Below are positions 1 through 13,100 of a stretch of 64,000 bases of DNA, piece by piece. Each line of letters opens with the position of its first letter. Within the stretch, counting starts at the first letter, position 1. The DNA is from Marisa cornuarietis. Taxonomy: Eukaryota; Mollusca; Gastropoda; Architaenioglossa; Ampullariidae. The stretch is taken from assembly GCA_004794655.1 (NCBI GenBank), contig SMMW01000614.1, forward strand, positions 4,342,501 to 4,406,500, in the 5' to 3' direction. Both the position numbers and the translations under genes were made by a program. The notes below the pieces were generated by a model, which was given only the letters and a program-made list of their open reading frames with translations, was not told the DNA's origin and made no database searches.

Positions 1-1889
1 GTTGCAAAATCTGAGTTCAGGAAATTCTTTTCTGGCGATAGATGACACAACTTCTATGCAGACCATTTCCACTTTTTTCAGCGTTTCCTCCCTTTCGAAA
101 AAAAAAAGTGCACTAACCTTTATATATAGGACTACTGAGAAAAATAACTTTCAATTATTTCTTCCTGAAACAGTATGATCTATATAATATGCAAATGCAC
201 AAATCTAAAGGTCGATTTATTTTTAGTAGTATCATTATGAACTAACTGCTCATCTAATTAGTACCTATAATTAATGTAATTTTAATAAGCACTGTAATAC
301 AATGCGAATATAAACAATGACTTGGAACCCAAACGCGAATAGGTGACGTGTAACTTGTTTAAAGGATTTAACCTGTCTGCATAGTTTTCCTCGTGATCAC
401 ATCCAAAAAAGGAGTCCATGTTGAATTTAATTAGAAGAAGAATACGACCTTTGTGTATGTTCATAGGCTTCTGAATCTTATCTGTGCTCGTCTGCTTAAC
501 TTTGGTCACAACAGAGTAGTGTCCCTTTGTCCGTAGTGTTGAGATGGAAACAAACAGTTGCTATTTTCAGGCTCGCGACTAGAAACCTCCTATGTGCACC
601 CAGCAGGCAGAATATTTAAATTGGTCCACTAACCTACAAACTATCAATGAAGGCTTTGTCTTTTATTTTCCATACTTTAGATATCATGTTAAGTTCTGAA
701 GTTCTCGCTTTACTGTAAACTCTGAACGTTCAGACTTGAAATTCAGTAAAGTGATGACAATTTAGAATTTAACGATAGCAATAACTAATCAGGTCTGTCA
801 CTCACAAACATACAAACCTGAAGATTACGAAGGTAATGAAGCTGAGCAGATTTTAACAGAGTAGTAGCATGCCATTATATATGAATAATATTAAGTTTTT
901 CTGCATCAGTTATATTAAACTTAAGCCTGGACCGTCCATGAGAAAATTTTATCATAGCAGGAGACGATATCTACCCTACTTCCTGCAAGCTCATGTGGGG
1001 TAGCATGTCTTTTTAGCAACAAAAAAAAAAAAAAAAAAAAGTTTTTGTCTTCTTCATGTTTTAAATTAAGCTTTGAGACACATGATAATTTTAGTGGAAT
1101 AATATATATTGTGCCAATCAAAACTGTGCGGAAATCTTTATACAGTTGAAAACAGAACAGTGGAGAGATGAAGGCAAATTGTATATTACAGAAGGCACTT
1201 AAGCATAACAAATGAAGCATCTTTTTTCAGATGATCAGTGCTTCGAAGCTTGAAAGAATTAAGAACGTAAAACTGATTTAGGAAGAATTAGGAATGCTAT
1301 TCTGTACCAGTCGGGCATATCCAGCTCTTAACATGCATATGGAACTACATATAAATGAAACTTCACATGCTTGCACCAATAATCACTCTTAATATATAAA
1401 ATAAAAAGATCAGGCTCATTGAAACAAGATTTCTATGTTTTATTGTTCAGAATGCATTTTACAAAATTCTGGATGTGATGTATATATAATAGCCGTTCAA
1501 ATCATAAATTAAGTAAACATAATGAAACCATTTCTTGCAAACACTATTCAATCAGAACAATGTCATATTTAATTTTGCTACAGATGAGTCAAATCTGCTT
1601 GTGGCATAGAATATTCTTTTTTTCAACTAAATGAAGTTGTCATTACAAATATTTTAACATCAAGATATTATGTTTCATAAAATCAAAAACTTCTGGCCCA
1701 TGCTTGGAGTGAACTTTACAATCCTCCCAAAGATGTCAAAAGTTAAACACAGATTATCTTATCAGGTGCTGCAGTTCAGATTTGCAGATTAACTATTTTT
1801 GCTTCAGATTTTTATCGTAAATTGTGCTATGACTAAGTATAAAACCTCATGATTAAACATCAGCCCTTTCAAATGAATATTGAAAACCA
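1..1889. other. Intergenic, no gene seen
   Basis: AT-rich sequence with an A-run near 1020-1040. No open frame here resembles a protein family and no exon with credible splice sites was found. The short open frames look like chance frames of AT-rich DNA. Confidence 0.6.
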
Positions 1890-2153
1890 TTAACCCTCTG
1901 AGTCTGTAGAGCCAGTTTACTGGCTTACCCGGCAGAGCACGATGAGCCACTATCGTGGCTGTGCTCCACGATCGTGATTTTCTCTTTGCACGATTGTGGC
2001 CCTACCGGCAGAACACAATGAGCAACGATACGCTTACTATCATGGCTCGTGCTCCACAATCATGGCTGTGCAGTTTCACGTCTTCAAAATCGTAAATTTT
2101 AAGCCCATGTTTTTGAACATAGAAATATTTGTATCCAGGGCTAAGAGGGTTAA
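1890..2153. mobile_element. TTAA-flanked miniature inverted-repeat element (piggyBac-like), copy A
   Basis: A 256-bp unit (1894-2149) is bounded by TTAA on both sides (1890-1893 and 2150-2153). Its ends are inverted: CCCTCTGAG on the left, and the reverse complement of the right end reads CCCTCTTAG. TTAA targets and CCC-starting ends are typical of the piggyBac superfamily; that assignment is inference. The interior holds a diverged direct duplication of a segment with CGGCAGARCACRATGAGC and CACGATCGTG-type motifs. It has no coding capacity. Related copies lie at 42348-42505 and 49386-49629. Confidence 0.6.
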
Positions 2154-3360
2154 AGGAGACTTGTGTAAGTGTACTCAGCCCAAAAAGTAGGTTTGAGTCT
2201 TTGGTCAATGACAGAAAAAAAATCCCTCTGTCGTCTCAGCAGCAATGAGTACTCATGGAAGGAAAGCAGAATGATTGAGCTTCACATTTCTCATGCTTTA
2301 CTTAAATGAACCACTTACAGTCCACTGTCTTTAAGCTAAAGGACTTTTACCCTTTAACCTAAAAAAACAAATAAAACCTAAACACATGAGAAATGACTAC
2401 AAGAAATCCAGGTAAAACTTTTAAACAACAAATAAAAAGGCTTGTCAGATTATTGAAGACTTTGTCACTGATGATTATTTAATATTCTGCAATGAAGTGA
2501 GAGACAACAGAAGCAATGAGTAAAACTTAAAGATGTAGCTAATCTGTGACCACATGTAGAAGCTGACAAAGGTTGCCACTGAAGCTGTCTTGAGCTGCAG
2601 GAATCTAGTCCTGCATTGTAAGACCAGTCCATTCTTTTATGTTTGTCACACAGTTCTTCCTCTGCCCACCTCAACATTGACCAGCCTTCATAGGCAGGGG
2701 TGGGAAACCTTTTTTCTGCCAACAGCCATTTGAATATTTATAACATCCTTCGAAGGCCTTACAAAATTATCAACTATTTATATATATATATATATCTCAA
2801 ATATACCTACGATATTTGGTCAAGCTGAAGTTTTGCCAGAGTGTGTAAACACTTCTGCAACATTTACACCCACAGCCTGGCAGGCACTGATGAGCTACCA
2901 AAATACAGGCCTCAGGCAGCAAATGAGAAGCATTTTTCTCAGTCCAGTCAAATATTTGGATGTATCCAGCATTTCCTCTAAAGAATGTTCCTCGCTAGTC
3001 ACTTAAAATTTACATGATTCACTTTATGTAAATTTATATTGATATAAAAAAAAGTTTTATTGAATTTCAAGTCAAACCTACTTTTTGTGACCAGCAAATA
3101 GTACGGAAAGCCTCATGCATTTTATCATTACCTGAACATGTATTAACAAAAGAATTTTTATTATTAAGCTCAGGTAAATGTTATGCCATGCCTATATGTA
3201 AGAGTAACAGACACCTAAAATCATTTAAGCCATCTGCAGTCCAGCTGCTTAATCTTAGATGAGCTGACAGTGGTGTGTGTGTGTGTGTGATGTTGTATGT
3301 GTATACTTGATTTCCCTGTAAGTTTTTTTTTCCCCATTCACTGTTGAACTAGAGCATATT
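2154..3360. other. Intergenic, simple repeats only
   Basis: No gene is recognised. A (TA)n run lies near 2778-2795 and a (GT)n run near 3270-3289. Confidence 0.5.
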
Positions 3361-3364
3361 CCCA

Positions 3365-3410
3365 TATTCAAATTGCCCACTGGGATAAATAAAGTTGGTC
3401 ATTGTCATTG
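3365..3410 (+). repeat. Possible LINE/SINE 3' tail
   Basis: The motif AAATTGCCCACTGGGATAAA followed by TAAAGTT and a short repeat of TCATTG resembles the 3' tails of Rex1-type LINEs ('...CCCTCTGGGATTAATAAAGT'). It also resembles the tails of the Rex1-like copies near 20555 and 24963 in this window. The rest of that element is not recognisable upstream. Confidence 0.35.
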
Positions 3411-3957
3411 TCATGCCTGTGGTTGCCTTGGCTGGGCCGGACCAAATGATTTTGTGCACCTTATAAGGTCCCTTGGCCAGACATTCCCCACCCCCTGCTG
3501 TAAAGGATGGTCTTACACATACTGTCATACTGGGTCACATGGCCCAACCAGACCTGCTCATGCCACTACACTGTTGCCAGAAGGGCTTCCTGGTCGTCCA
3601 CAAAACCCCCATCGATTCCATATTACTATTAGTCTTGAGTTTTATATAAGAGATTCAAAGTAGTTTTATCTGTTATTAACCAGATGGTGTTTAATAAAGT
3701 ATATTAAATGCCCATGAATGGGGAATAACATCAAAAGAGTTAACACATTTCAGTTAAAAACAAATGATCACATATGGGCTATGGTGGACATGGGTCATAG
3801 GTTATGATATACAACTTTAAATTAATAATGTTCCTTTAGCTTCATAAATGGTTTAACTCAGCAGTTTATGTCAAAATACCGCAAACAATATAGGTACCTG
3901 TTTAGATGTTTTCACTTGATAAACTCACCTGCGTAAAACAGCACAAAAACCAGTGCC

Positions 3958-3963
3958 TTTATT
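3958..3963 (-). promoter_or_regulatory. Polyadenylation signal of the MFSD1-like gene
   Basis: AATAAA on the minus strand, about 235 bases beyond the MFSD1-like stop codon (4196-4198). It is the first canonical signal downstream and implies a short 3' UTR. Confidence 0.5.
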
Positions 3964-4195
3964 TTTGTGAGAAGGTTACAATTTCTTCAGTGTTCAAAAG
4001 TATCCCAACCTTCACATCTACCTTAAACATCCTCCTACCCCCCAAAAAGGTAAACAACAAACAGAAACCAACCCCTAGATAACATTAAAAAAAGTCCTTA
4101 GTCAAAAAGGCACATATAATTTTATATTTTGATAACACTAACTCCACAGTAGAAGCAGTGACAAAAGAAATTACTTCTTCATTCAGCGACTGTGA

Positions 4196-7100
4196 TCAGT
4201 TAATATTATGCCGTCGGCCTGGTAACAATGGATCACTTTCTTCCCCATCTGATTCTCCATAGGACTCTGGAAGACCTTTGATCAGCTGTTCTCTTTCTTG
4301 TAACAGCTGCTGCTTCTGTTTCCTACTAATGTTTAATAAACCACCCTGTAAAGAATTCAAACTTTAAATTACAATGCAAACACCATAAATCTCTAAACTG
4401 ATGATAATGATATTCTACCAGAAGAAGATTACTGATACTAGATAATGGGTCCCATGAACGTACTCCATGTGCCTATGCTTCTGGCCTTTGAAAGCAGAGT
4501 AGCTGCATGATCATTGTAATTTATATATTATTTTCGATGTTTCAAACTTATTGCTTTAAAGCAGTGGCGTGCGGTGGGATTTCCCACCAGGGACCAGTTA
4601 GGGATCTGCGAGGTCCGGGGCCCATGGCCTCTACACAATTTCCTGCATAATCAGCTTCTCTTGATGCCTAAATATGTATCTCGTACTACGTAAATAGTAA
4701 TACAAGCAAGCGACGAATAAATCAGGTTTTATAATAGTTTTGATTATAAGATCATGACTTATGTGAAAATACCAGAAGCGACTTCACAAGTCGACGGCGC
4801 GAGCTCCTGAGTGACGTATTGGAGGAGAACAGATTTCTCGACCGAGTCCACCTCCATTGTCAAAAAAAAAAAATTGTTGTTTTCAATCAATCAATAAGTT
4901 AAGTATGCTCACTGGACACCAAAATGCACTAAAATACTTAGGCTGGAGATTGTGACTGTGCAACCACGGATTCTGGTCGATCTTTAGTAGAAACTTTGCA
5001 CGTAACTTGGCACACAAGACAACCTGGCACAAACACAGACACTGATGCCGGGAAGGGGAGCAAAGCCAGGCTCCTGGTTCTGAGACCACGTGATCTACCG
5101 AGTAGAGGAGACAACTCTATTCAACAGCAGGCGGAATGCGGGATTGATTGCTAAGGTTAGTTCCCCGCGTGCAGTAGGCGCTTTGCGGTGCTACGGTTTA
5201 AAGAGAGGTAAGACGCATTTTTCACCGTCGCTTATCAATAATTCTAAAATGCTTTATGTTAAAGTATTGTCAAATAAAAAAACTGATTACTTGAGACTCT
5301 TAGGGAACTAGCCTAGTTCCCTGTGTCCATGGACAGCATGCCACTGCCTTAAAGTTATGCCTTGAAAGATTAACTCAAATGCAAAATTATTTTAAAATAA
5401 GTGGTTTTGTTCACTGCATGATGTGAATTCCTGATAGATAAGTGAATAACTCTATTCCTGGTGCATGGAGCCTGCATTTGAACACTGACAATCTTGATCA
5501 CTTTTAGGAAAGGGTCAAATCCCCAGTTCCCCCAACTACTGTTGAATTACTGTGATGCCTACATGTGCTTCAAAACTCATACTCATGGTTTTGGAAATAA
5601 GTCAGAACTTCACAAAGGCAGGCTTTCTGGTAAGCAACATTGATGTATGCTTGAAGTTCTCAGGAATCAGTAACGCAACATGTCCAAATTGAAGTTAATT
5701 AATGTGTTCATTTCTAACCAAAAAAAAAAAAGTACACTATATCTTTATGACATACTAATGCAATGTACATTTCTGTTAAATTATCAGCATCTATTAATTT
5801 CATGTTTTCTTTAGGTTAATATAAAGTATAACATAAAATAAACACAGAAACAATATAAAGAAGCAGCGTTACCCGCCGTTTGTCGACAATGTTAAGGACT
5901 GTGGTTACAGCCATGCAGGACAGTACATTGGCCAAGAGGAAAATCATGACAAATTTCCATCTTTCCAGCTCCTTCTGTTTATCAGCTGATGTAGTACTAC
6001 AAAAGCGAAATAAATTCACAACGCAAACTGAGCACCTCAAATTAAATTATGTATAATGTGTACATGCACATACACACATGCAAGTGTGTGTTTGTGTTAT
6101 TGTATGCATGCGTTTACATCTTTCAAATGTATGTGTAATAAATATATATATATATATATCAATGTGTGCATGAGAAAGCAAGAAACAGCTGGCAACAAAG
6201 AGCATGAGAGAATGTGTGAAGTTTAGAAGAAAGAGCTGGGGAAGTTACATAAATGCATAATTAGAATGAAACGAATGTCATAATTATGTTGTCACTATCT
6301 TAAACAAAAGGGGGTTGAATAAATGTATCAATAGGGGAAAAAAGATGAAGAGGAAGCATAAATGTCCAGAAAATTGAGGTAGTGCTCACTTGTCATCTTT
6401 CGTGCCCAGAATCTGACCAACAACTAGGTTGGAGATGCCGATTCCAATCATTTGCAATGATGTAGTCAATCCCATAGCTGTACCCACTGTAGCCTGGGTC
6501 ACAACAAGTGGGATGGTTGGCCACATGCTAGCCTAGTTACAAAAGCAAAGATTTGCATATTTACCTCAGATTTGGATGCTTGGGAAAAAATAATTAAAAG
6601 AAAGTAACAGACACAGTCAAAGTTCTAAGGATGGAATGTGTATGAGAATTCACCAGATTGTTACGAACTTAAAATTTTCCCAATGATACTCTTCACTTAA
6701 TTCTAGAGAAATACAGTGTTAAAATTAAAATATATTTTTAAGATTTTCAAAGTAAAGATCCAGGAAAGCTGGACTTTTGTAGCTAGATGTATGTTATGCA
6801 TGATAAACTACCTACAATAACTCACTGCTGCAAAGGAGTAGGTGATGCCAAGCCAGAAAGTAGCTACCAGAGGATAAACCATACTAAAAGCAAGGAGCCC
6901 AAACACTGGAATGGTCAGGACAGCACAAAGGAAAGCCAGTATGCCTCGTTTTCCAATGATGTCCTGGTTAAAAGTAAAAGCATCAAACAGTTGAAATAAA
7001 AACCTGTCAAAAGAACAACAATACAGTGTAAATCATCCAAAAATCTCCAAAACAAACCACTTTTATTAGCTAATTTCTAAAGAACTACACTTAATGAAAC

Positions 7101-10100
7101 GGTTTGCAAGAATATGTGTGTGTGCACATCCATGATTTTTGCTCTTTGCCTTAAGCCTCATGTGCATGTAACTTGCACATGTATATCCCAAACATGTAGC
7201 TCATATAAACAATTCTTTCAAGTGCACAGGGACAAGGACTGGTGGAAAATTAAAATCTGATCTAGCTGTGCAAACTTACAATCATGCCACCAAGGAAGGG
7301 AGAAATAATCATAGACACATCATAGACAGCTCCTGCAATGTATGCTGATGTTTTCTCATTTAGGCTGTACTTTGCACCATACTTGTCGTGAATAAATTTG
7401 CTGAAAAAAAATCAGTTGTTTCACACTCTCAACTTTGGAACAAAAGAAACATACAGTAGTCCAGTCTACATGGTAATATTAAAACAGGAGTATGTACGCC
7501 TTTTGCTCCTTGTCCTAGTCTCCCTTCTAATCTCTAGCTTTACCCCTAACCCCACCATTATACTGCTTTAACTTTCAACCCCTAATCTGTAACCATCTAA
7601 TTCCTTTATTCCCTATGAAGACACACACCCACACACACAAGAACAAAAGAACAAGCCAAAAAGGAAAAAAGTCAAAAATCTATCAACTAACCTAGCATCT
7701 GCCATAAACGGGAAGACACCATTGTAGAAAAACATGATGGAGAACGCTACAAGCCAGAACTGCAAGGAAAGATGTCTTATATCTGTGATTTTCTGAAATG
7801 ACAATTACAGAAAAAATGTATGAACTTTTTTCATGCAAAAAAAGCAACATATCTGGTTGCAAATGTATGCATATAGACACAAGCTGAAATGCTGTACAAG
7901 AACTTAAAATACCACAGTGCTAATTAAGTATCATCAAGAGTGCCCTCTCTTGCCTGTACATGTTTCACATGTGAGAAATTTGACTACCATACTTCCCTCT
8001 CCATCGATGCAACTTTGCAGATAACACTGATTTGATGGTAGGCAACAACAAAAATTTGAGGACATTATCAACAGACTGGCAAACATAGCAGGTGTATAAG
8101 AGATTGAAATCAGTACTGACAATTACAGACAAAAGTTATGGTCAATACTGATATTGGCAGCAAAGCAGAGATCTGCACATGAACTGACAACAACTAGGAG
8201 ATATCAATATCTTCATGTGCCTGGGAGCCACCCAATCTAAAGATAAAAACCTGTAAGGCATAGATCCACATCAGAATTGCAATGGTCAGGCTGATCAAGA
8301 TCTGGCATGGCAACACTAACAAACTTATTGTACAAGTACCTCACAGTTTCTATCTTGCTTTACAGATCCAAGATATGTGGGCTTAATTTGCTGGCATGGA
8401 GAAAAGAATCCATGCATTCAACATCAAGCATCGGAAGAAACAGTTCCAAATTTCTGACAAGGAGCACAAGACCAGTGACTATGCATAAAGTATGGTTGCT
8501 ACCCTGATGGACTGTCAAAATCCTCTTCTTGGAATAGTAAAGCAGTGCTTGTCTGGTTTTACTTTGTGACCGGGCACAACACTCTAAGATCATCTTTCAG
8601 GGCACTCTTGAGGGAGGCTGATGTAAAGGTTGAAAAAGGATGGCTGGTGAATATAAAGGAATGGGCAGATTGTACCATGCAAGACCTCCTTGCCAACAAT
8701 CAGAAAAGGCCTCTGTGGTAAGCTTGGTCAGCTGCTGCATCTTATCCAATCCCCACAACCCTCACAGGTCTACCAACACAGGTAAACCAGCACAGGTTAT
8801 GGGACAGATGATTAACAAAATCCATGAAAAAGCAGGGAAGAAACAGATACATTTGCCAGGAGTTATTTTTGTAGCCTCAAGTGTTTATATCAAGTGGGTT
8901 TGGTAATGTTGCAATAGAAGTAATGCTTTCTTCTACACCCCTTGGATGTGTTTACATTAGAGACCAAAGATGTAGATTTTTCTTGAATTCAAAGAGATGG
9001 TGCTAAAATTTTCATCATTTTTCTTACAAAGCAGTCAAGACTTTTCAGACAGTTACAATAAGCACAAAAAAGTGTTTCCCCTACACAGCAGCATCAGCGT
9101 CAGCGTGGAAGTGATGAGAGTGAACCAGTTGGGTCGACTAACTTTACACCAAACCAACATGGTCGTCTGAGAACAGGAGACTGCCAAGTTTCCCGCACAC
9201 CACAACTGAACACTCGCCTCCACGTTGGGCTTTTCAACGCCCAGTCTGTATCTTCTGCACAACAGTCACTGAAGCGAGCTGAAATCGTAGAATTTGTCAC
9301 AGACCGCCGCCTTGATATTTTCATCATCACTGAGACGTGGCTTAAACAACATGGCGACGAGAGCGTGTGTGTCGATCTTACTCCAGTGGGCTACTGCCTA
9401 AAATCTTTCCCCCGCCCTACACGTGGTGGTGGTATTGCTATAATCTACAGATCATCACTTGCCAAGTACCTGTCTTTTACTACTGCCGTATCGTTCCCTC
9501 ACACGTCTTTTGAATTTGTACAAGTCTCCTCTTCGGCTCCTCATTGCTCGATGCACCTGCTCTGCATCTACAGACCTCCTCCTAGCGCCAGGAACAAACT
9601 TACAGCCTCTACATTTTTCTCAGAATTCCACGATCTCTTGGATTATAGCAATGCACTAATTGGACCCGCAATTCTCCTCGGAGATGTTAATGTACACTTC
9701 GACAACAGTTCTCACCCTGACACTGTCAAACTGTCCGAAATGTTGCACACCTTTCGTTTTGTCCAGTCCGTGTCGCAACCAACTCACAAAAGAGATCACA
9801 TCCTGGACTGGGTCATACATCGACCTGATGACCACTTAGTCCAGTCAGTTGATGTTTCCCACGATCTCTCATCTGACCACTACTCAGTACTAATCGAACT
9901 GGATCGCAAATGCCCATCATCGGCGCCAGTTTTCAGACCCACTCGGTCATTACAAAATGTGGATAGACTAGCATTCAAAGCACAGCTGCAGATGGCGCTC
10001 CTCCAACCACCTTCTGCCGAGCAACTTGACTGTGTTTTGCGTCGAGTAGTTGATGACCATGCCCCTGTGTCTCGACGTCTGATGCGCCAGTCTAAATGTG

Positions 10101-13100
10101 CGCCTTGGCATTCACAGATCCGTGTCGAACTCCGTGACCTGAAGCGCACGCGCCGGCGAGCTGAACGTGTTTGGCGGAAGACTGGACTCGCCATCCACAA
10201 AGAAATTTATAATGCCGCAAAGCGCAGCGTTGCAAAATGCATTTATGCGGCTAAAGCATCATATCTTCAGGGCCAAATAATTAACTGCACCTCCTCCAAA
10301 AAGCTCTTTGCCATCTGCTCTCAAATGACTGGATCTAAGACAGCAACACCACTGCCTACTGCCTACCCTGCTTCACTGCTGCCGCAAGTTTTTAGTGATT
10401 ATTTCACCAGCAAGATATTGGACATTCGATCATCTTTAGACTCTGTGTCAGTGCTTGACAGCATCTCCTGTGATGTCCTCCCAGGATGCTCCATGTCCAA
10501 GTTCCTACCAGTCTCTGAGACCGATGTGAAAGCGGTTATCCTAAAAGCTAAACCAACAACTTGCGAGTTAGATCCGATGCCCACAAGCCTTCTGCTCGAG
10601 TGCCTAGATACTGTACTTCCTGCCATCACTAATATTGTAAATGTCAGCCTGTCGTCAGGTGTTTTCCCATCTTTGTTCAAAAATGCGGTGGTGAGGCCAC
10701 TTCTAAAGAAATCCACGCTTGATGTCAATGTGCTGAACAACTACCGTCCAGTTTCCAACTTGTCTTTTCTCTCTAAGATCATAGAGAAAATAGTTTTGAC
10801 ACAGCTCTGGGCCTACTTACAAGAGCACCATCTTATCCCACAAGCTCAGTCGGCGTATAGACCTTTCCACAGCACCGAGACCACTCTTATTAAAGTGACA
10901 ACAGACATATTATCTGCTCTTGACAGTGGTGATGTCTCTCCATTAACCCTACTGGACCTGTCTGCTGCATTTGACACTATAGACCACTCTCTGCTTCTTC
11001 ACAGACTTCACACCCTCTACGGGATTTCTGGACCTGCCCTCTCATGGTTCAACTCCTATCTCACTGATAGGACCCAGACTGTGTCCGTTGATGGTCAGAC
11101 ATCTCGCCCTGCTTCACTTTTCTGTGGTGTTCCCCAAGGCTCAGTACTTGGCCCAGTTCTGTTCATCCTGTATACTAAGCCCCTTTCATCATGCATCCGG
11201 TCTCACCAGGTTTCTCATCAATCCTATGCTGATGACACGCAGCTTTACTGTTCCACTCCGCCGGCTGAGTCTTACTCTGCTATTAGCTCTATAGAAGCTT
11301 GTATCAGCGATGTCAAGGGCTGGATGCTAAAAAACAAGCTTAAACTAAATGATGATAAAACGGAAGCCCTCTTGTGCCATAGAAGAAGACATCAACCTTC
11401 ACTCGTCAGTCTGCCCAATCACATCAAGGTGGGCGACAGCAACATCACCTTCACGTCATCTGTTAGGAATCTGGGATTTATTGTCACTGATGACATGACA
11501 CTCGATAGACATGTAGCATCTGTCTGTCGGTCTGCCTATTATGAGCTCCGTAAGATCAGTGCTATCCGTCACTTTCTCTCTACACGTGCCACCAACACTC
11601 TTGTCTGTGCGTTTGTTCTTTCTCGACTTGACTACTGCAACTCCTTGCTGGCAGGCTGCCCTGACTACCTCATTCAGAGACTCCAGAGAATACAGAACTC
11701 TGCTGCGCGTCTGGTGCTTAGAGCAAGGAAACGGGACCATGTCACTCCTCTCCTTCGTTTTCTACACTGGCTACCCATCCGTTCTCGCATTCAGTACAAA
11801 CTGTCTGTGCTGTGTTTTAATTTCTTTGCTGGCTCCTGTCCTGACTATTTCTCTGAACTTCTCATCCCTTACTCTCCGTCCAGACAACTACGCTCTTCGT
11901 CTGACGACCGTATCCTAACTGTTCCTGTCACCAGAACAACAACATATGGTCACAGGACTTTTGGCTACTGTGCTGCAAAACAATGGAACTCTCTTCCTTT
12001 CCATATCCGCCACCTTCCTACAACTGAATCTTTCAAATCTGCACTGAAAACGCACCTCTTCCTTGAGCATTTCTCCTAACACAGTCCGCACAATGCTCGT
12101 CCTTCTTAACCCCGCCCCCTTCCCTCTTGCTACTTTACCCATCTTTCTCGCAGAATCACTATATTTTTCTGTTCCTGTTACTTGATGCCTTTTAATAATG
12201 TTTTCTGTTTCGTCAGTACTGTCGTTTTCTTTCGTCCCCCTTTGTTCTGTGTCTACTTAGTCCACGTCTCTTCCTCGTTTTAAGCGCTAAGAGCATGCTC
12301 TCTATGAGTGTGAATATGCGCTATAAAAATCTTCACTATTATTATTATTATTATTAAAAGCCAAAACGAATATTTGGGCTTTACAATTAAAAAAAAGCAA
12401 TTGAAACGAACGTTTGTCGGAGACTTATGCTACACTAAGACAAATTCACACACACAGTTCAAATGAAACAGTAAGTCATTCAGTTTGTGGCTAGATTTGA
12501 TGAGACTAAATTTAACACGGTCACCAACCAGTTTTTTAGAGTCACTCTTCTGACTGGCATCATCTCCAAGCTGTTGCACTCCCCACTTGTCTAAGAAGCT
12601 GACAATGATGGCTGATATAAAACCCAGAAGACATAGGAAGGCACCTGATAGGTAAAAAGTTACAGAGAGTATAAAAGAACATGGTAAAAATAATTTCTCT
12701 CTTCACTAGCAGCTACTGCACCCTATACTATGTTTTCTCCACTTCGGTGCTATGATCAGCATATATTGCACTGCTTATATGAACTGAAACCTATATGAAT
12801 TAACTCCTGAAACCACAAAAGTAATAAATGTCAAAGTACTAAAGAGAATTTGTTTTAGTCTTGAATGCAGTAGAAAATTTTGTAAATAGCTGCAAGGCCA
12901 GTTGTTGGTAAGCAACAAACCTTCAGGCCTTACAGAAATTGGCATTTCGCTATTTTACCTTTCAATGTAGTTTCATAAACACATAATAAACATATCTGAA
13001 GAAAAAGGTAATCAACAGACTGCCTTTTGTATATTTTGTTAAAAACATATTTATAGGGATAATCAAATGACTTACCACCCCAAAGTGTTATCAGCAGACC

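Noticed and set aside
9880..10200. Antisense frame of about 106 codons within the CR1/L2-like LINE
   Set aside because: Shadow of the RT reading frame on the other strand.
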